Positions 25,351-33,766 of a stretch of DNA of 64,000 nucleotides are shown here, one piece after another. The position numbers and the translations under genes were made by a program. Under the pieces are notes generated by a model that saw nothing but the letters and a program-made list of their open reading frames with translations, ran no database searches and was not told the origin of the DNA. Each line of letters starts with the position of its first letter. Position 1 is the stretch's first letter. The DNA lies in NCBI RefSeq assembly GCF_011047315.1, contig NZ_CP049259.1, forward strand, positions 868,001 through 932,000. Reading direction: 5' to 3'. This DNA comes from Altererythrobacter sp. BO-6. Lineage in GTDB: Bacteria; Pseudomonadota; Alphaproteobacteria; Sphingomonadales; Sphingomonadaceae.

Positions 25351-28044
25351 ATGAAAACTGGCAAGCAGTTGGCGGGTCTGCTCCTGCTTACGACCGCACT
25401 CACGTTCCCGGTGCAGGCGATTGCGCAGGACGAGGGTCAGCCCGAACCTGCCGAGCAGGACGCGGGCGAAGCAGAGCCGACCGATCAATCGATCGACGAG
25501 CCGGGCAGCGATGAAGCGCAGCCGGACATTTCTGTCCCGGGCGGCGGGATCATTGTGACCGGCCGCCGGTTCCGTGACCCAACCCGCAGCTCGTCGCAGG
25601 TCATTTCCGTCCTTTCCAGCGAGGAAATCGCACGCACCGGCGAAGGCGATATCGCCGGCGCGCTGGGCCGCGTCACCGGCCTATCCGTGGTCGGCAACGG
25701 CTTCGTGTTCGTGCGCGGCTTGGGCGATCGCTACTCGCTCGCGCTGCTCAACGGCCTGCCGCTGCCTTCGCCCGAACCACTTAGCCGCGTGGTCCCGCTC
25801 GACATCTTCCCGACCAATGTCATTGCCTCCTCGCTGGTGCAGAAGACCTATTCGGCCAACTTCCCGGGCGAATTCGGCGGCGGCGTGATCAACCTGACCA
25901 CCCGCGCCGTCCCTGAAGAAACCTTCGTCAAACTCAGCTTCAGCGTGAGCGGAGATACGGAAACCACCTTCAGCAATTCGCTCGACTATTACGGTTCGGA
26001 CAGCGACTGGTCCGGTTTCGACGACGGCACGCGTGACGTGCCCCCGGCGCTCAAGGCCTTTTTCGACAGCGGCCTGCGCATCAACGATCCCGAAGTCGAC
26101 CAGCAGGAAATCGTCAAGCAGCTTGGCAACCCCAACCTGGTCCTGCTGCAGGAAGTCGGCAACACACGCCCCAATTTCTCAGGCGGGATCACCGCCGGGA
26201 CCGCTTTCGATGTCGGTTCCGACGGACGCCTTGGCATCATCGGCACCGCCTCGCTCAGCAACAAGCTGCGTACAAAGGTTGTGACCTCGCAAAACCCGCT
26301 CGATGCCGATCTCAATCTTGACCGGGACTCGCGGAACTTCGTGACCGACAACCGCATGCTTGCCAACGCCATGCTCGGCTTCGGGCTTGAAGTGGGCGAG
26401 CACAAGCTGCGCTGGACCAACCTCTTCATCCGCGACACCATCAAGCAATCGGGTCTGGGCTTCAGCGAGTTGCTGGTCGAAGGCGACAGCACGATTACGC
26501 AAAACACCGGCTGGTACGAGCGCCAGCTGCTCGACACGCAGCTGGTGGCAGAGTTGAAGTTCGCCGACCTGAAAGTGGACCTGCGCGGCGGCTATGCCCA
26601 GACCCAGCGCGAGGCGCCGTTCGAGTACGAGTTCGTCTATGTCCGCACCAACCAGGACAATGAAGACACCGGCAACATCTATATCAATGTGCTTGATCGC
26701 CAGCGCGGCAGCGCGTCGGTCGCCTTTTCGGACCTGACGGAAGACCTCTATTACGGCGGGATCGACCTCAGCTATCCGCTTGCCGACTGGTTCAGCGCCA
26801 CGGTGGGCTACGCCTACACCGACACCAGCCGCCTGTCCGAACGGCGGCAGTTCCTGATCGACGGCGGATCGCTGGTCCCGGCGGTCGGCGCGCTGCGCCC
26901 GGACTTGCTGCTGGGCGATGCGATCATCGATTTCTACAATATCGGCCTGAGCGAACCGACCCAGACCGACCCTGCATTCCAGGCCGATCTGGAAATCCAG
27001 GCGGGATACGCCAAGGCCAACATCTCGCCAATCGTCGGCGTCAGCCTGGACCTGGGCGTGCGTTACGAAGATGCCAGCCAGTCGGTCGAGACGGTCGCTC
27101 GGTTCCAGAACCCGTTTGTCTCGCTTGCCTCGACCCAGATCGACAACGACTATTTCCTGCCCGGCGCCACACTGACCTGGGAAATCACCGATGCCCTGCA
27201 ATTGCGGTTGAACGCTTCGAAGACGATCGCCCGTCCGCAGTTTCGCGAGCTGATCTTCCAGCCCTATACCGATCCTGAAAACCAGCGGCAGTATATCGGT
27301 AACCCCGCATTGCAGAATTCCGAACTGGTCAATGCCGAAGCGCGCGCGGAATACTATTTCGGACGCGGCAACCGGGTGTCGCTGACGGGCTTCTACAAGG
27401 AAATCGACAGTCCGATCGAACCCTATGTCTCGATCGGTGCCGACACCAGCTTCACCACCCGCTTTGCCAATGCGCCAAAGGCCGAACTGTTCGGCGCAGA
27501 GGCTGACTTCCAGTGGACCAAGCCGCTGTTCGATTGGGGCGCGACCGGCTGGCTCGAATCCAAGCAGCTGATCTTCGTCGCCAATTACACCTACACCCAG
27601 TCGAAGCTGAAGGTCGCAGCCGGTGACACCACACGGATCTTCACCGCCGGGGTTGGCCCGATCGAAACCGATGCTGCGCTGTTCTTCAACGATGGCGATC
27701 CGCTGACCGGGCAGTCCGACCATTTGGTCAATTTGCAGTTCGGCCTCGAGGACCAGGACAAGCTCCAGCAGATCACCTTCCTGATCAATTACGCCAGCAA
27801 GCGCGTGACCCGCCGCGGCACCGCCGGCCTGCCCGACATCGTCGAAGATCCGGGCCTGACGCTGGACTTCGTCGCCCGGCAGGAACTGAAGCTGTTCAAC
27901 CAGCCACTCGAGCTGAAGTTCGAAGCCCGCAACATCTTCGGGCGCGGCAATTTCGAATACCTTGAGAACGACGCCAACCGCATCGAAATCAACAGCTACG
28001 ATGTCGGCACCAGCTTCTCGCTCGGTATCTCCGCCGAATTCTGA
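25351..28044 (+). CDS. TonB-dependent outer-membrane receptor (lipoprotein-linked)
   Basis: 897 aa. A signal peptide (LLLLTTALTFPVQAIAQ) is followed by an acidic Glu/Gln/Asp/Pro-rich extension of about 50 residues, a TonB-box-like GGIIVTGRRF, and the plug (SSEEIARTGEGDIAGALGRV, FVFVRGLGDRYSLALLNGLP, FPGEFGGGVINLTTRAVP). The barrel ends in an aromatic C-terminal residue (LGISAEF). The VRGLGDRYS plug belongs to a class often encoded beside lipoproteins in sphingomonads and Caulobacter. The substrate is unknown; no degradative enzyme is adjacent. A terminator follows at 28071. Confidence 0.88.
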   Translation: MKTGKQLAGLLLLTTALTFPVQAIAQDEGQPEPAEQDAGEAEPTDQSIDEPGSDEAQPDISVPGGGIIVTGRRFRDPTRSSSQVISVLSSEEIARTGEGDIAGALGRVTGLSVVGNGFVFVRGLGDRYSLALLNGLPLPSPEPLSRVVPLDIFPTNVIASSLVQKTYSANFPGEFGGGVINLTTRAVPEETFVKLSFSVSGDTETTFSNSLDYYGSDSDWSGFDDGTRDVPPALKAFFDSGLRINDPEVDQQEIVKQLGNPNLVLLQEVGNTRPNFSGGITAGTAFDVGSDGRLGIIGTASLSNKLRTKVVTSQNPLDADLNLDRDSRNFVTDNRMLANAMLGFGLEVGEHKLRWTNLFIRDTIKQSGLGFSELLVEGDSTITQNTGWYERQLLDTQLVAELKFADLKVDLRGGYAQTQREAPFEYEFVYVRTNQDNEDTGNIYINVLDRQRGSASVAFSDLTEDLYYGGIDLSYPLADWFSATVGYAYTDTSRLSERRQFLIDGGSLVPAVGALRPDLLLGDAIIDFYNIGLSEPTQTDPAFQADLEIQAGYAKANISPIVGVSLDLGVRYEDASQSVETVARFQNPFVSLASTQIDNDYFLPGATLTWEITDALQLRLNASKTIARPQFRELIFQPYTDPENQRQYIGNPALQNSELVNAEARAEYYFGRGNRVSLTGFYKEIDSPIEPYVSIGADTSFTTRFANAPKAELFGAEADFQWTKPLFDWGATGWLESKQLIFVANYTYTQSKLKVAAGDTTRIFTAGVGPIETDAALFFNDGDPLTGQSDHLVNLQFGLEDQDKLQQITFLINYASKRVTRRGTAGLPDIVEDPGLTLDFVARQELKLFNQPLELKFEARNIFGRGNFEYLENDANRIEINSYDVGTSFSLGISAEF

Positions 28045-28070
28045 CCTGCCCTCCCCGGGTCAGATCGCAA

Positions 28071-28107
28071 GGGCCGTTCCGCAGGCGCGGGGCGGCCCTT
28101 CTTCTTG
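28071..28107 (+). terminator. Terminator after the TBDR gene
   Basis: Stem AAGGGCCG (28071-28078) and CGGCCCTT (28095-28102) with a 16-base loop, followed by CTTCTTG. It lies 27 bases after the receptor stop and before the convergent regulator gene. Confidence 0.75.
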
Positions 28108-28125
28108 CGGGTCACCAGTGCCGGT

Positions 28126-28822
28126 TTAGTAGGTGTCGAAGACGTAGCCCAGCGCCCGCACGGTGCGTAGCGGATTGCCCGCGCCTGCGCTCTTCAGTCC
28201 GCGCCGCAACCGCCCGACCCACACATCAACGGTCCGCTCGTCGATCGGCGGTTCGCGCTTGCCGAGGCCCTGGATCAGTTCCTCGCGCGAGAGCACGCGG
28301 TCGGGGTTTTCGGCGAAATAGCGCAGCAGGCGGAATTCATTGGGGCTGAGATCGACCACCTTGCCGCCCCACCGCGCTTGATGACCCAGCGTGTCGATGG
28401 TCAGCGGGCCAAGCTCGATCACCGGCAAGGCGCGCCGAGCGAAATTTCCATTATCGCCGAACAGCTCGCTGGCCTTGAGCGCCAGGATCCGGTCGAGCAT
28501 CGCCTTGCGATCGAAGCGGGCCGACCATGTAATCATCCGCACCGGCGCGCAGCGCGCGGCGCCGGTCCTCGGCATTGTCCTCTTCCAGCACCATGGTGAT
28601 ATGCGCTTCGGCGGTGCGCGGATCGGCACGCAGGCGGCGGCACATCTCCAGCCCGGCAAGATCGTCCATCACCCAGTCGACAAAGGCCCAGACCGGCCCT
28701 TCGATCAGCGTGCGCGGGCCATCGGGGCCAATCCGGTCGAATTTGAGGTGCAGGCTGTCATGCACGAAATCGCCCAGCGTTTCGCCCAGTTCCCCGGTCA
28801 GCAGGATGTTGATGACGCCCAC
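28126..28822 (-). pseudogene. PhoB/OmpR-type response regulator with one frameshift
   Basis: 697 bases, 3n+1, so removing one base gives an intact 231-aa protein. From GTG 28822 the first frame encodes a receiver domain (VINILLTGELGE, VWAFVDWVMDDLAGLEMCRRL, RALRAGADDYMV). Near 28511-28526 the frame must shift to reach FDRKAMLDRILALKASELFG and a PhoB-type winged helix (LSPNEFRLLRYFAENPDRVLSREEL, ERTVDVWVGRLRRGL). The receiver keeps the phospho-acceptor Asp position but lacks the N-terminal acidic pair and the conserved Lys, so it is atypical. No histidine kinase is near. The indel may be a sequencing error, because both halves are otherwise undamaged. Possible regulator of the upstream lipoprotein-TBDR pair. 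Confidence 0.8.
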
Positions 28823-28911
28823 GAGATACCACCTGTTTCCGCAACGGAGATGGCGCAGGTGTGTGACGCATTCGTGACGTATTGCCCGGCTTTTGCGTGC
28901 AAAAATTCGCC

Positions 28912-29938
28912 TCAGCCGCCCTTCAGCGAAACTTTCTCCATCGGCGGCAGCGCCATGCCCATGCCCGTGGGCCATTTGGGGCGATAGGGCGCCTCCAGCG
29001 CGGCGATTTCCTCCGCAGTCAGCTCGATCTCGAGCGCGGCCAGCGCGGCATCGATATGGTGCGGCTTGGTCGCGCCGATAATGGGCGCGGCGACCTGCGG
29101 GTTGGTGAAGTGCCAGGCAAGCGCGACGCTGGCCCGCGCCGCCTCGCGCGCTTCGGCAATTTTTCCGACCGTGTCGATCACTTCCACGATCGGCCGCGTC
29201 GTCAACCTGGTAGAGCGCCTTGCCCACGCCATCGGTCTTGCTGCGCACGGTTTCCTCATCCGCCGCGCGCGCCAGCCGCCCGCGTGCGAGCGGGCTCCAC
29301 GGGATCACGCCCACGCCCTGGTCGGCGCACAGCGGCAGCATCTCGCGCTCTTCCTCGCGGTACAGCAGGTTAAGCTGGTTCTGCATCGCAATGAAGCGGG
29401 TCCAGCCATTGGCGCGGGCTACCTCCTGCGCCTTGGCGAACTGCCAGGCATACATCGAGGAGGCGCCGATATGGCGCGCCTTGCCCGCCTTCACGATGTC
29501 ATGCAGCGCCTCCATCGTTTCCTCGATCGGGGTTTCCGCATCCCAGCGATGGATCTGGAACAGGTCGACATAGTCCATGCCCAGCCGCCGCAGGCTGTCG
29601 TCCACCGCCTGCATCAAGGCCTTGCGCGAATTGCCACCCGCATTGGGCGCGCTGCGCCATGGGAAATAGGCCTTGGTCGCGACCACGATCTCGTCGCGCA
29701 GCGCCATTTCCTTCAGCAGCTTGCCGGTGATCTCTTCCGAGGTCCCACCCGCGTAGATGTTCGCCGTGTCGAAGAAATTGATCCCGCTCTCCAGCGCCTT
29801 GCGGAAGAACGGGCGGCTGTCCTCCTCGCCCAGCAGCCAGTCGCCATGCCAGCCCTTGGTCGTATCGCCATAGCTCATGCAGCCGAGGCACAGCCGCGAG
29901 ACCATCAGGCCGGAATTTCCAAGGCGGGTGAATTTCAT
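28912..29938 (-). pseudogene. Aldo/keto reductase with one frameshift
   Basis: 1027 bases, 3n+1. The N-terminal 245 codons read [36 protein letters not shown] (catalytic Asp/Tyr), [10 protein letters not shown] (Lys) and VDLFQIHRWD (His), so the full tetrad is present. Near 29190-29206 one extra base (probably in GACGCGG) is needed to pass into the second frame, which encodes RPIVEVIDTVGKIAEAREAA, ALAWHFTNPQVAAPIIGATK and the C-terminus. Corrected length is 341 aa. It is a cytosolic NADPH-dependent oxidoreductase of the NADP-binding TIM-barrel family; substrate unknown. Its first ~120 codons and upstream region are duplicated at 30403-31226. Confidence 0.82.
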
Positions 29939-30402
29939 GCAGGTAGCCTTCCTTCAGATGGAACAGCGAAACGGGTGTTTTGGAAAAGTTTGATTGGCGC
30001 CCAAGAGGCTGAATTCGCGCCGTTTATTAGCAATCGCGGGGCTGTTTGGTGTAAACTTCCGATTTTCGCGCGGCGCACACTTCCGCGTCACAATCTGGCT
30101 GGGTTTGGCGGGTGCGCAAGTCATGCGTGGCATCCTAGCGTGATGGGCATCCGTAGGAAATCGTTCCCTACCGCTCGCCCTGAGCCTGTCGAAGGGCAGC
30201 CACCGCGATTGACAAGCCATGGAACCATTCGTGCCTATCCTTCGACAAGCTCAGGATGAGCGGAGGTGGTAAAGGCGGTTCATCTCTCGATTCCTCCTCA
30301 ACCCAGCGACAGCCCGCCATCGACGATCAAGGTCTGCCCGGTGACATAGCTGGCGAGCGGCGAAGCGAGGAACAGTGCGGCGCCCGCCATGTCCGCTGGC
30401 GA
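29579..30402. repeat. 824-bp tandem duplication, copy 1
   Basis: The block from within the aldo/keto reductase gene, through its 5' end and upstream region, to the last ~35 codons of an SDR gene is repeated at +824 (30403-31226). Fixed points confirm the offset: reductase start 29938 vs 30762, REPIN 30171 vs 30995, SDR stop 30298 vs 31122. Coding parts are almost identical while the non-coding part (29939-30297) differs at roughly one base in ten plus small clusters of changes. The 359-base gap between genes holds the REPIN and a putative promoter only. Confidence 0.88.
30171..30263. repeat. REPIN-like inverted repeat, copy 1
   Basis: Two ~25-base arms in inverted orientation: the left arm (30171-30195) has core CTGAGCCTGTCGAAGG and the right arm (30239-30263) CCTTCGACAAGCTCAGG, separated by 43 bases. 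The TTCGACAAGCTCAGG core is a dispersed extragenic palindrome common in sphingomonad genomes. It may form a hairpin in transcripts upstream of the reductase gene. Confidence 0.75.
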
Positions 30403-30762
30403 GCCCAGCCGCAGCAGGCTGTCGTCCACCGCCTGCATCAAGGCCTTGCGCGAATTGCCACCCGCATTGGGCGCGCTGCGCCACGGGAAATAGGCCTTGG
30501 TCGCGACCACGATCTCGTCGCGCAGCGCCATTTCCTTCAGCAGCTTGCCGGTGATCTCTTCTGACGTCCCACCCGCGTAGATGTTCGCCGTGTCGAAGAA
30601 ATTGATCCCGCTCTCCAGCGCCTTGCGGAAGAACGGGCGGCTGTCCTCCTCGCCCAGCAGCCAGTCGCCATGCCAGCCCTTGGTGGTGTCGCCATAGCTC
30701 ATGCAGCCGAGGCACAGCCGCGAGACCATCAGGCCGGAATTTCCAAGGCGGGTGAATTTCAT
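30298..30762 (-). CDS. Chimeric ORF: aldo/keto reductase N-terminus fused in frame to SDR C-terminus
   Basis: 154 aa. Residues 1 to about 115 are identical to the neighbouring reductase ([13 protein letters not shown] to LMQAVDDSL); the remaining ~36 ([16 protein letters not shown] to IVDGGLSLG) match the end of the SDR at 31122. The switch is at LLRLG, where the parents have LRRLG and LRRMG. The product has the reductase Asp, Tyr and Lys but lacks the catalytic-His segment and half the barrel, and has no SDR active site, so it is unlikely to be an enzyme. It is a duplication by-product with an intact reading frame; expression is unknown. Confidence 0.7.
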   Translation of the reverse strand: MKFTRLGNSGLMVSRLCLGCMSYGDTTKGWHGDWLLGEEDSRPFFRKALESGINFFDTANIYAGGTSEEITGKLLKEMALRDEIVVATKAYFPWRSAPNAGGNSRKALMQAVDDSLLRLGSPADMAGAALFLASPLASYVTGQTLIVDGGLSLG

Positions 30763-31226
30763 GGGGATAGCCTTCCTTCAGATGGAACAGCGAAACGGGT
30801 GTTTTGGAAAAGTTTGGCGAGCATGCAACAGGCTGAATTTAGACCGTTTATTCGCAATCACGAGGCTGTTTGGTGTAAACTTCCGGTTTTCGCGCGGCGC
30901 ACACTTCCGCGTCACAATCTGGCAATGTCTGGCGAGTGCGTCAGTCATGCCCGCTATCCTAGCGTGATGAGCATCCGTAGGAAATCGTTCCCTACCGCTC
31001 GCCCTGAGCCTTTCGAAGGGCAGCCACCGCGATTGACAAGCCATGGAACCATTCGTGCCTATCCTTCGACAAGCTCAGGATGAGCGGAGGTGGTAAAGGC
31101 GGTTCATCTCTCGATTCATGCTCAACCCAGCGACAGCCCGCCATCGACGATTAAGGTCTGCCCGGTGACATAGCTGGCGAGCGGTGAAGCGAGAAACAGT
31201 GCCGCCCCTGCCATGTCTTCGGGCGA
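30403..31226. repeat. 824-bp tandem duplication, copy 2
   Basis: Second copy of the block at 29579-30402, running into the intact SDR gene at its right end. The junction between copies (about 30395-30415) lies where the reductase and SDR genes share the short sequence GCCCANCCGCNGCAG, which points to recombination at microhomology. The 359 bases between the chimeric ORF and the SDR gene (30763-31121) contain the second REPIN and no gene. Confidence 0.88.
30995..31087. repeat. REPIN-like inverted repeat, copy 2
   Basis: Same element carried by the second copy of the 824-bp duplication; arms 30995-31019 and 31063-31087. The left arm differs from copy 1 by one base (CCTTTCGAAGG in place of CCTGTCGAAGG). 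Confidence 0.75.
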
Positions 31227-31862
31227 GCCCATCCGCCGCAGCGGAATGCGCGCGATCGCGCCTTCGCGGCGCTTTTCATTCTCCGTTGTGATCCTGGTCA
31301 TCTTGGTCGGGACGAAGCCCGGCGCGATCCCGTTCACCCGGATGCCCTCGCTCGCCCAGGCCTGCGCCAGGCTGCCGACCAGGCTGGCCGCCCCGGCCTT
31401 GCTGGCGCCATAGGCCGGATTGCCGATCATCGCGTGGAATGCGCCGGTCGAGCTGACGATAATGATCGAGCCGTGCTGCTCGGCCAATCCGGGATGGAAG
31501 GCGCGCGCGCAATCCATCACCGAGGTGAGGTTGACACCCACCACCAGATCCCACCCCTCGCGCTCGAACTCCTGCCTGCCATAGCGCACCGCGCCCTGGC
31601 ACAGCACCAGCACATCGACCGCGTCGATCTGAAGCGCCAGCGCATCGGGCGCGTCGCGATCGGTTACGTCGAGCTGGTGATAGGAGAGGCCGGTAAAGTC
31701 GCTGTCCTCGGCCTCGAGATAGTCGCCTTCATCGGGCCGCGTGCCGGTGACAAGGACCTCGGCGCCCCGCTGCCGGAACCCGTGCGCAATGCCGTTGCCG
31801 ATGCCGGACGACCCGCCGATGACGAGCACGCGTTTCGCGGTGAAGTCGAGTGGATCGGACAT
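31122..31862 (-). CDS. Short-chain dehydrogenase/reductase
   Basis: 246 aa, classical SDR. Cofactor motif VLVIGGSSGIGNGIAHGF (residues 13-30), then a serine in IIIVSSTGAF and YGASKAG as the Ser-Tyr-Lys triad; GFVPTKMTR and the C-terminal [16 protein letters not shown] are typical. A GGGAG ribosome-binding site precedes the ATG. It probably oxidises or reduces a sugar or hydroxy-acid with NAD(P); substrate unknown. Before the tandem duplication it lay directly upstream of the aldo/keto reductase on the same strand. Confidence 0.88.
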   Translation of the reverse strand: MSDPLDFTAKRVLVIGGSSGIGNGIAHGFRQRGAEVLVTGTRPDEGDYLEAEDSDFTGLSYHQLDVTDRDAPDALALQIDAVDVLVLCQGAVRYGRQEFEREGWDLVVGVNLTSVMDCARAFHPGLAEQHGSIIIVSSTGAFHAMIGNPAYGASKAGAASLVGSLAQAWASEGIRVNGIAPGFVPTKMTRITTENEKRREGAIARIPLRRMGSPEDMAGAALFLASPLASYVTGQTLIVDGGLSLG

Positions 31863-32022
31863 GGCTGCTCTCCCTTTGCGGCACTAAAGAAGCGCGCAGG
31901 CCGATTTGTAAAGCTGTCCCTTCCAGCCTTGCATCCGCTATCAGAGGGGCGAGTGAGCCTGACCGATGGCAGCTCTTGGGTGGGGAGCGGAAGGGCGTCT
32001 ATTTCACATCCGGCCAATCCGA

Positions 32023-33507
32023 TCACCGCTGTTCGACCAGAGCGACCGAGAATGCCGGCAAGGTCAACTGGTTGTCCGTGATGTCGAGCTGCGTTCGCTG
32101 CAACGTCTGGTTCCCGACCGTGCCCCGGTCGAAAGTCCCGCCAAGCAGCAGCGCCCGGCCGCTGGCCCGAATGGTGGCCGGCGTGGCGCTGGCATTGACG
32201 AAGAGATCGCGCGTCACCCCGTCCGCCGCGGTCACGCGTGCACCCAGCAAGGGACGAGTCGACCCTGCCGCGACCAGCGTCAGCCGGCGCGTGCTTCCTC
32301 CGCCCCGCGTTGCCGCACCGAGCAGGGCCAGCGTCTCGCCGTTGGCGGTCAGGGTGAAGGGCGCGCCTGTCACCACCCGCGGCTGCGCGCCGCTGTAATC
32401 GATCGCGAGGCCATCCGCCCCTGTCAGTGCCGACCACTGCCGGTTGCCCACGGCGACATGCAGCGACGACAATTCGACCCGCGGATTGGCCATAAAGTTC
32501 ACTGCCCGGGCGAGATTGGCGACGGCAATTAGCCAGCTGCCGCCCGACACCGGCGCAGCCTGATCCTCGAACACGTTCCATTCGGTGATCCAGATCCCCT
32601 TGCCCGGTGGCAGGCGCGCCTCGATCCGGGCAAGGTAATCATTGTCGTGCGCGATCATCGCGGCCACGGCCGCTTCGCCCGATGCGGGCGACGCCAGCGG
32701 GGCGAGCGCGCGCGTGTCGAAATAGGGATGGATCGTCACGGCATCGACGGCCGGCAACACCCCGCTCGCCTCGAGACCGGCCATCCAGTCATCATAGCTG
32801 ATGCCGGTATTGCGCAAGGGCGAGGGCGCGATCACCGCCAATCGGGTGTTCGGCACCTCGGAGCGGATGCGGCCGGCCAGATCGGCGGCATACAGGCCAT
32901 AGTCGCGGGCTGTCGGAAAGCGCGCGGCGGGGTTGCGGAGCCGGAAATACTCCTCATTCCCGAGCGCCACACGGGCAAGCGGCTGGCCGAGCGCCCTGAA
33001 GGCGCGGATATCGGCGAGGTTCTCGTCAACCGAGGCGGTCAGCACATTCGCCGTGAACAGCGCGGGCGTGCCGACGTCATCGAGCAGCCTGTCGACCACG
33101 GTCGGCGTGAGGCCTGAAAGAGCCTGGATCTCGGCACTGAACGGGGCAGGATCGGGGAGACCGGGATAGGGGCCGGTTCGGATCCCGCCGCGCTGCCAGT
33201 CCCAATATTCACCCAGGGTGCCACCGGGCACCCGCAGACTGCCCACATTGAGCGCGCGCAGCCCGGCGATCAGAGCCGGGTCGCCAGTGTTGTTGGCCAC
33301 TTGCAGAACGTTGAAGTTGTAACTGTTGAAGTCCCTCGCCAACACACGTGCCTCACCGACGACAGGAACGATCGGCTGTTCAGCGGCAGGAGGTGGCGTG
33401 CCGGGGCTCTGCACGGGAGCAGGACTGGAAGTGCCGCCGCCGCCGCATGCCATAAGCAAGGCTGCCAGGCCGATGATCGAAAGGTTCCTCAAATCCCGGT
33501 CTCCCAT
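32023..33507 (-). CDS. Lipoprotein of glycoside-hydrolase clan A fold (putative glycosidase)
   Basis: 494 aa from ATG 33507; a TTG at 33492 has a better-spaced GGGAG and would also give a good lipoprotein signal (RNLSIIGLAALLMAC, lipobox LMAC). A Gly/Ser/Pro linker is followed by a TIM-barrel-like domain: LGNEEYFRLR offers an Asn-Glu acid/base pair and IWITEWNVFED a second Glu as nucleophile, the clan GH-A pattern seen in GH39, GH51 and GH79. The C-terminal ~150 residues are beta-rich. It is probably tethered to the outer membrane. Specific substrate and family are not recognised. A perfect palindrome lies 54 bases upstream. Confidence 0.65.
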   Translation of the reverse strand: MGDRDLRNLSIIGLAALLMACGGGGTSSPAPVQSPGTPPPAAEQPIVPVVGEARVLARDFNSYNFNVLQVANNTGDPALIAGLRALNVGSLRVPGGTLGEYWDWQRGGIRTGPYPGLPDPAPFSAEIQALSGLTPTVVDRLLDDVGTPALFTANVLTASVDENLADIRAFRALGQPLARVALGNEEYFRLRNPAARFPTARDYGLYAADLAGRIRSEVPNTRLAVIAPSPLRNTGISYDDWMAGLEASGVLPAVDAVTIHPYFDTRALAPLASPASGEAAVAAMIAHDNDYLARIEARLPPGKGIWITEWNVFEDQAAPVSGGSWLIAVANLARAVNFMANPRVELSSLHVAVGNRQWSALTGADGLAIDYSGAQPRVVTGAPFTLTANGETLALLGAATRGGGSTRRLTLVAAGSTRPLLGARVTAADGVTRDLFVNASATPATIRASGRALLLGGTFDRGTVGNQTLQRTQLDITDNQLTLPAFSVALVEQR

Positions 33508-33560
33508 GATGCGACTCAAGTGTCGGGCCCGTGCTTCAAGCATGGCGATCGCTAGAGTCG

Positions 33561-33576
33561 TGTAGCGTACGCTACA
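33561..33576. promoter_or_regulatory. Perfect 16-bp palindrome, candidate repressor operator
   Basis: TGTAGCGTACGCTACA reads the same on both strands and sits 54 bases upstream of the lipoprotein glycosidase start, where LacI- or GntR-family repressors often bind. No other copy was noticed in the window. The regulator is not identified. Confidence 0.5.
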
Positions 33577-33766
33577 TTAACGTTGGGGCCAGAAAAACCC
33601 TTCGTGCAAAACCAGCGCCTGGCGTCCACGCAGGTGCACATGAAGAATGCATCGGATAGCCGCGACGGGCTGAGTTCCGGCCGCTTCGGGGTCGCTAGCG
33701 GCTGGTCAGCAATCGGGGTGGCACCCTCGTAAACCCGTCGCGTTCAACGAGTGGCTACGAAACCGC

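Noticed and set aside
29579-31226. Insertion sequence
   Set aside because: The repeated block contains no transposase and its ends are inside two host genes; it is a tandem duplication.
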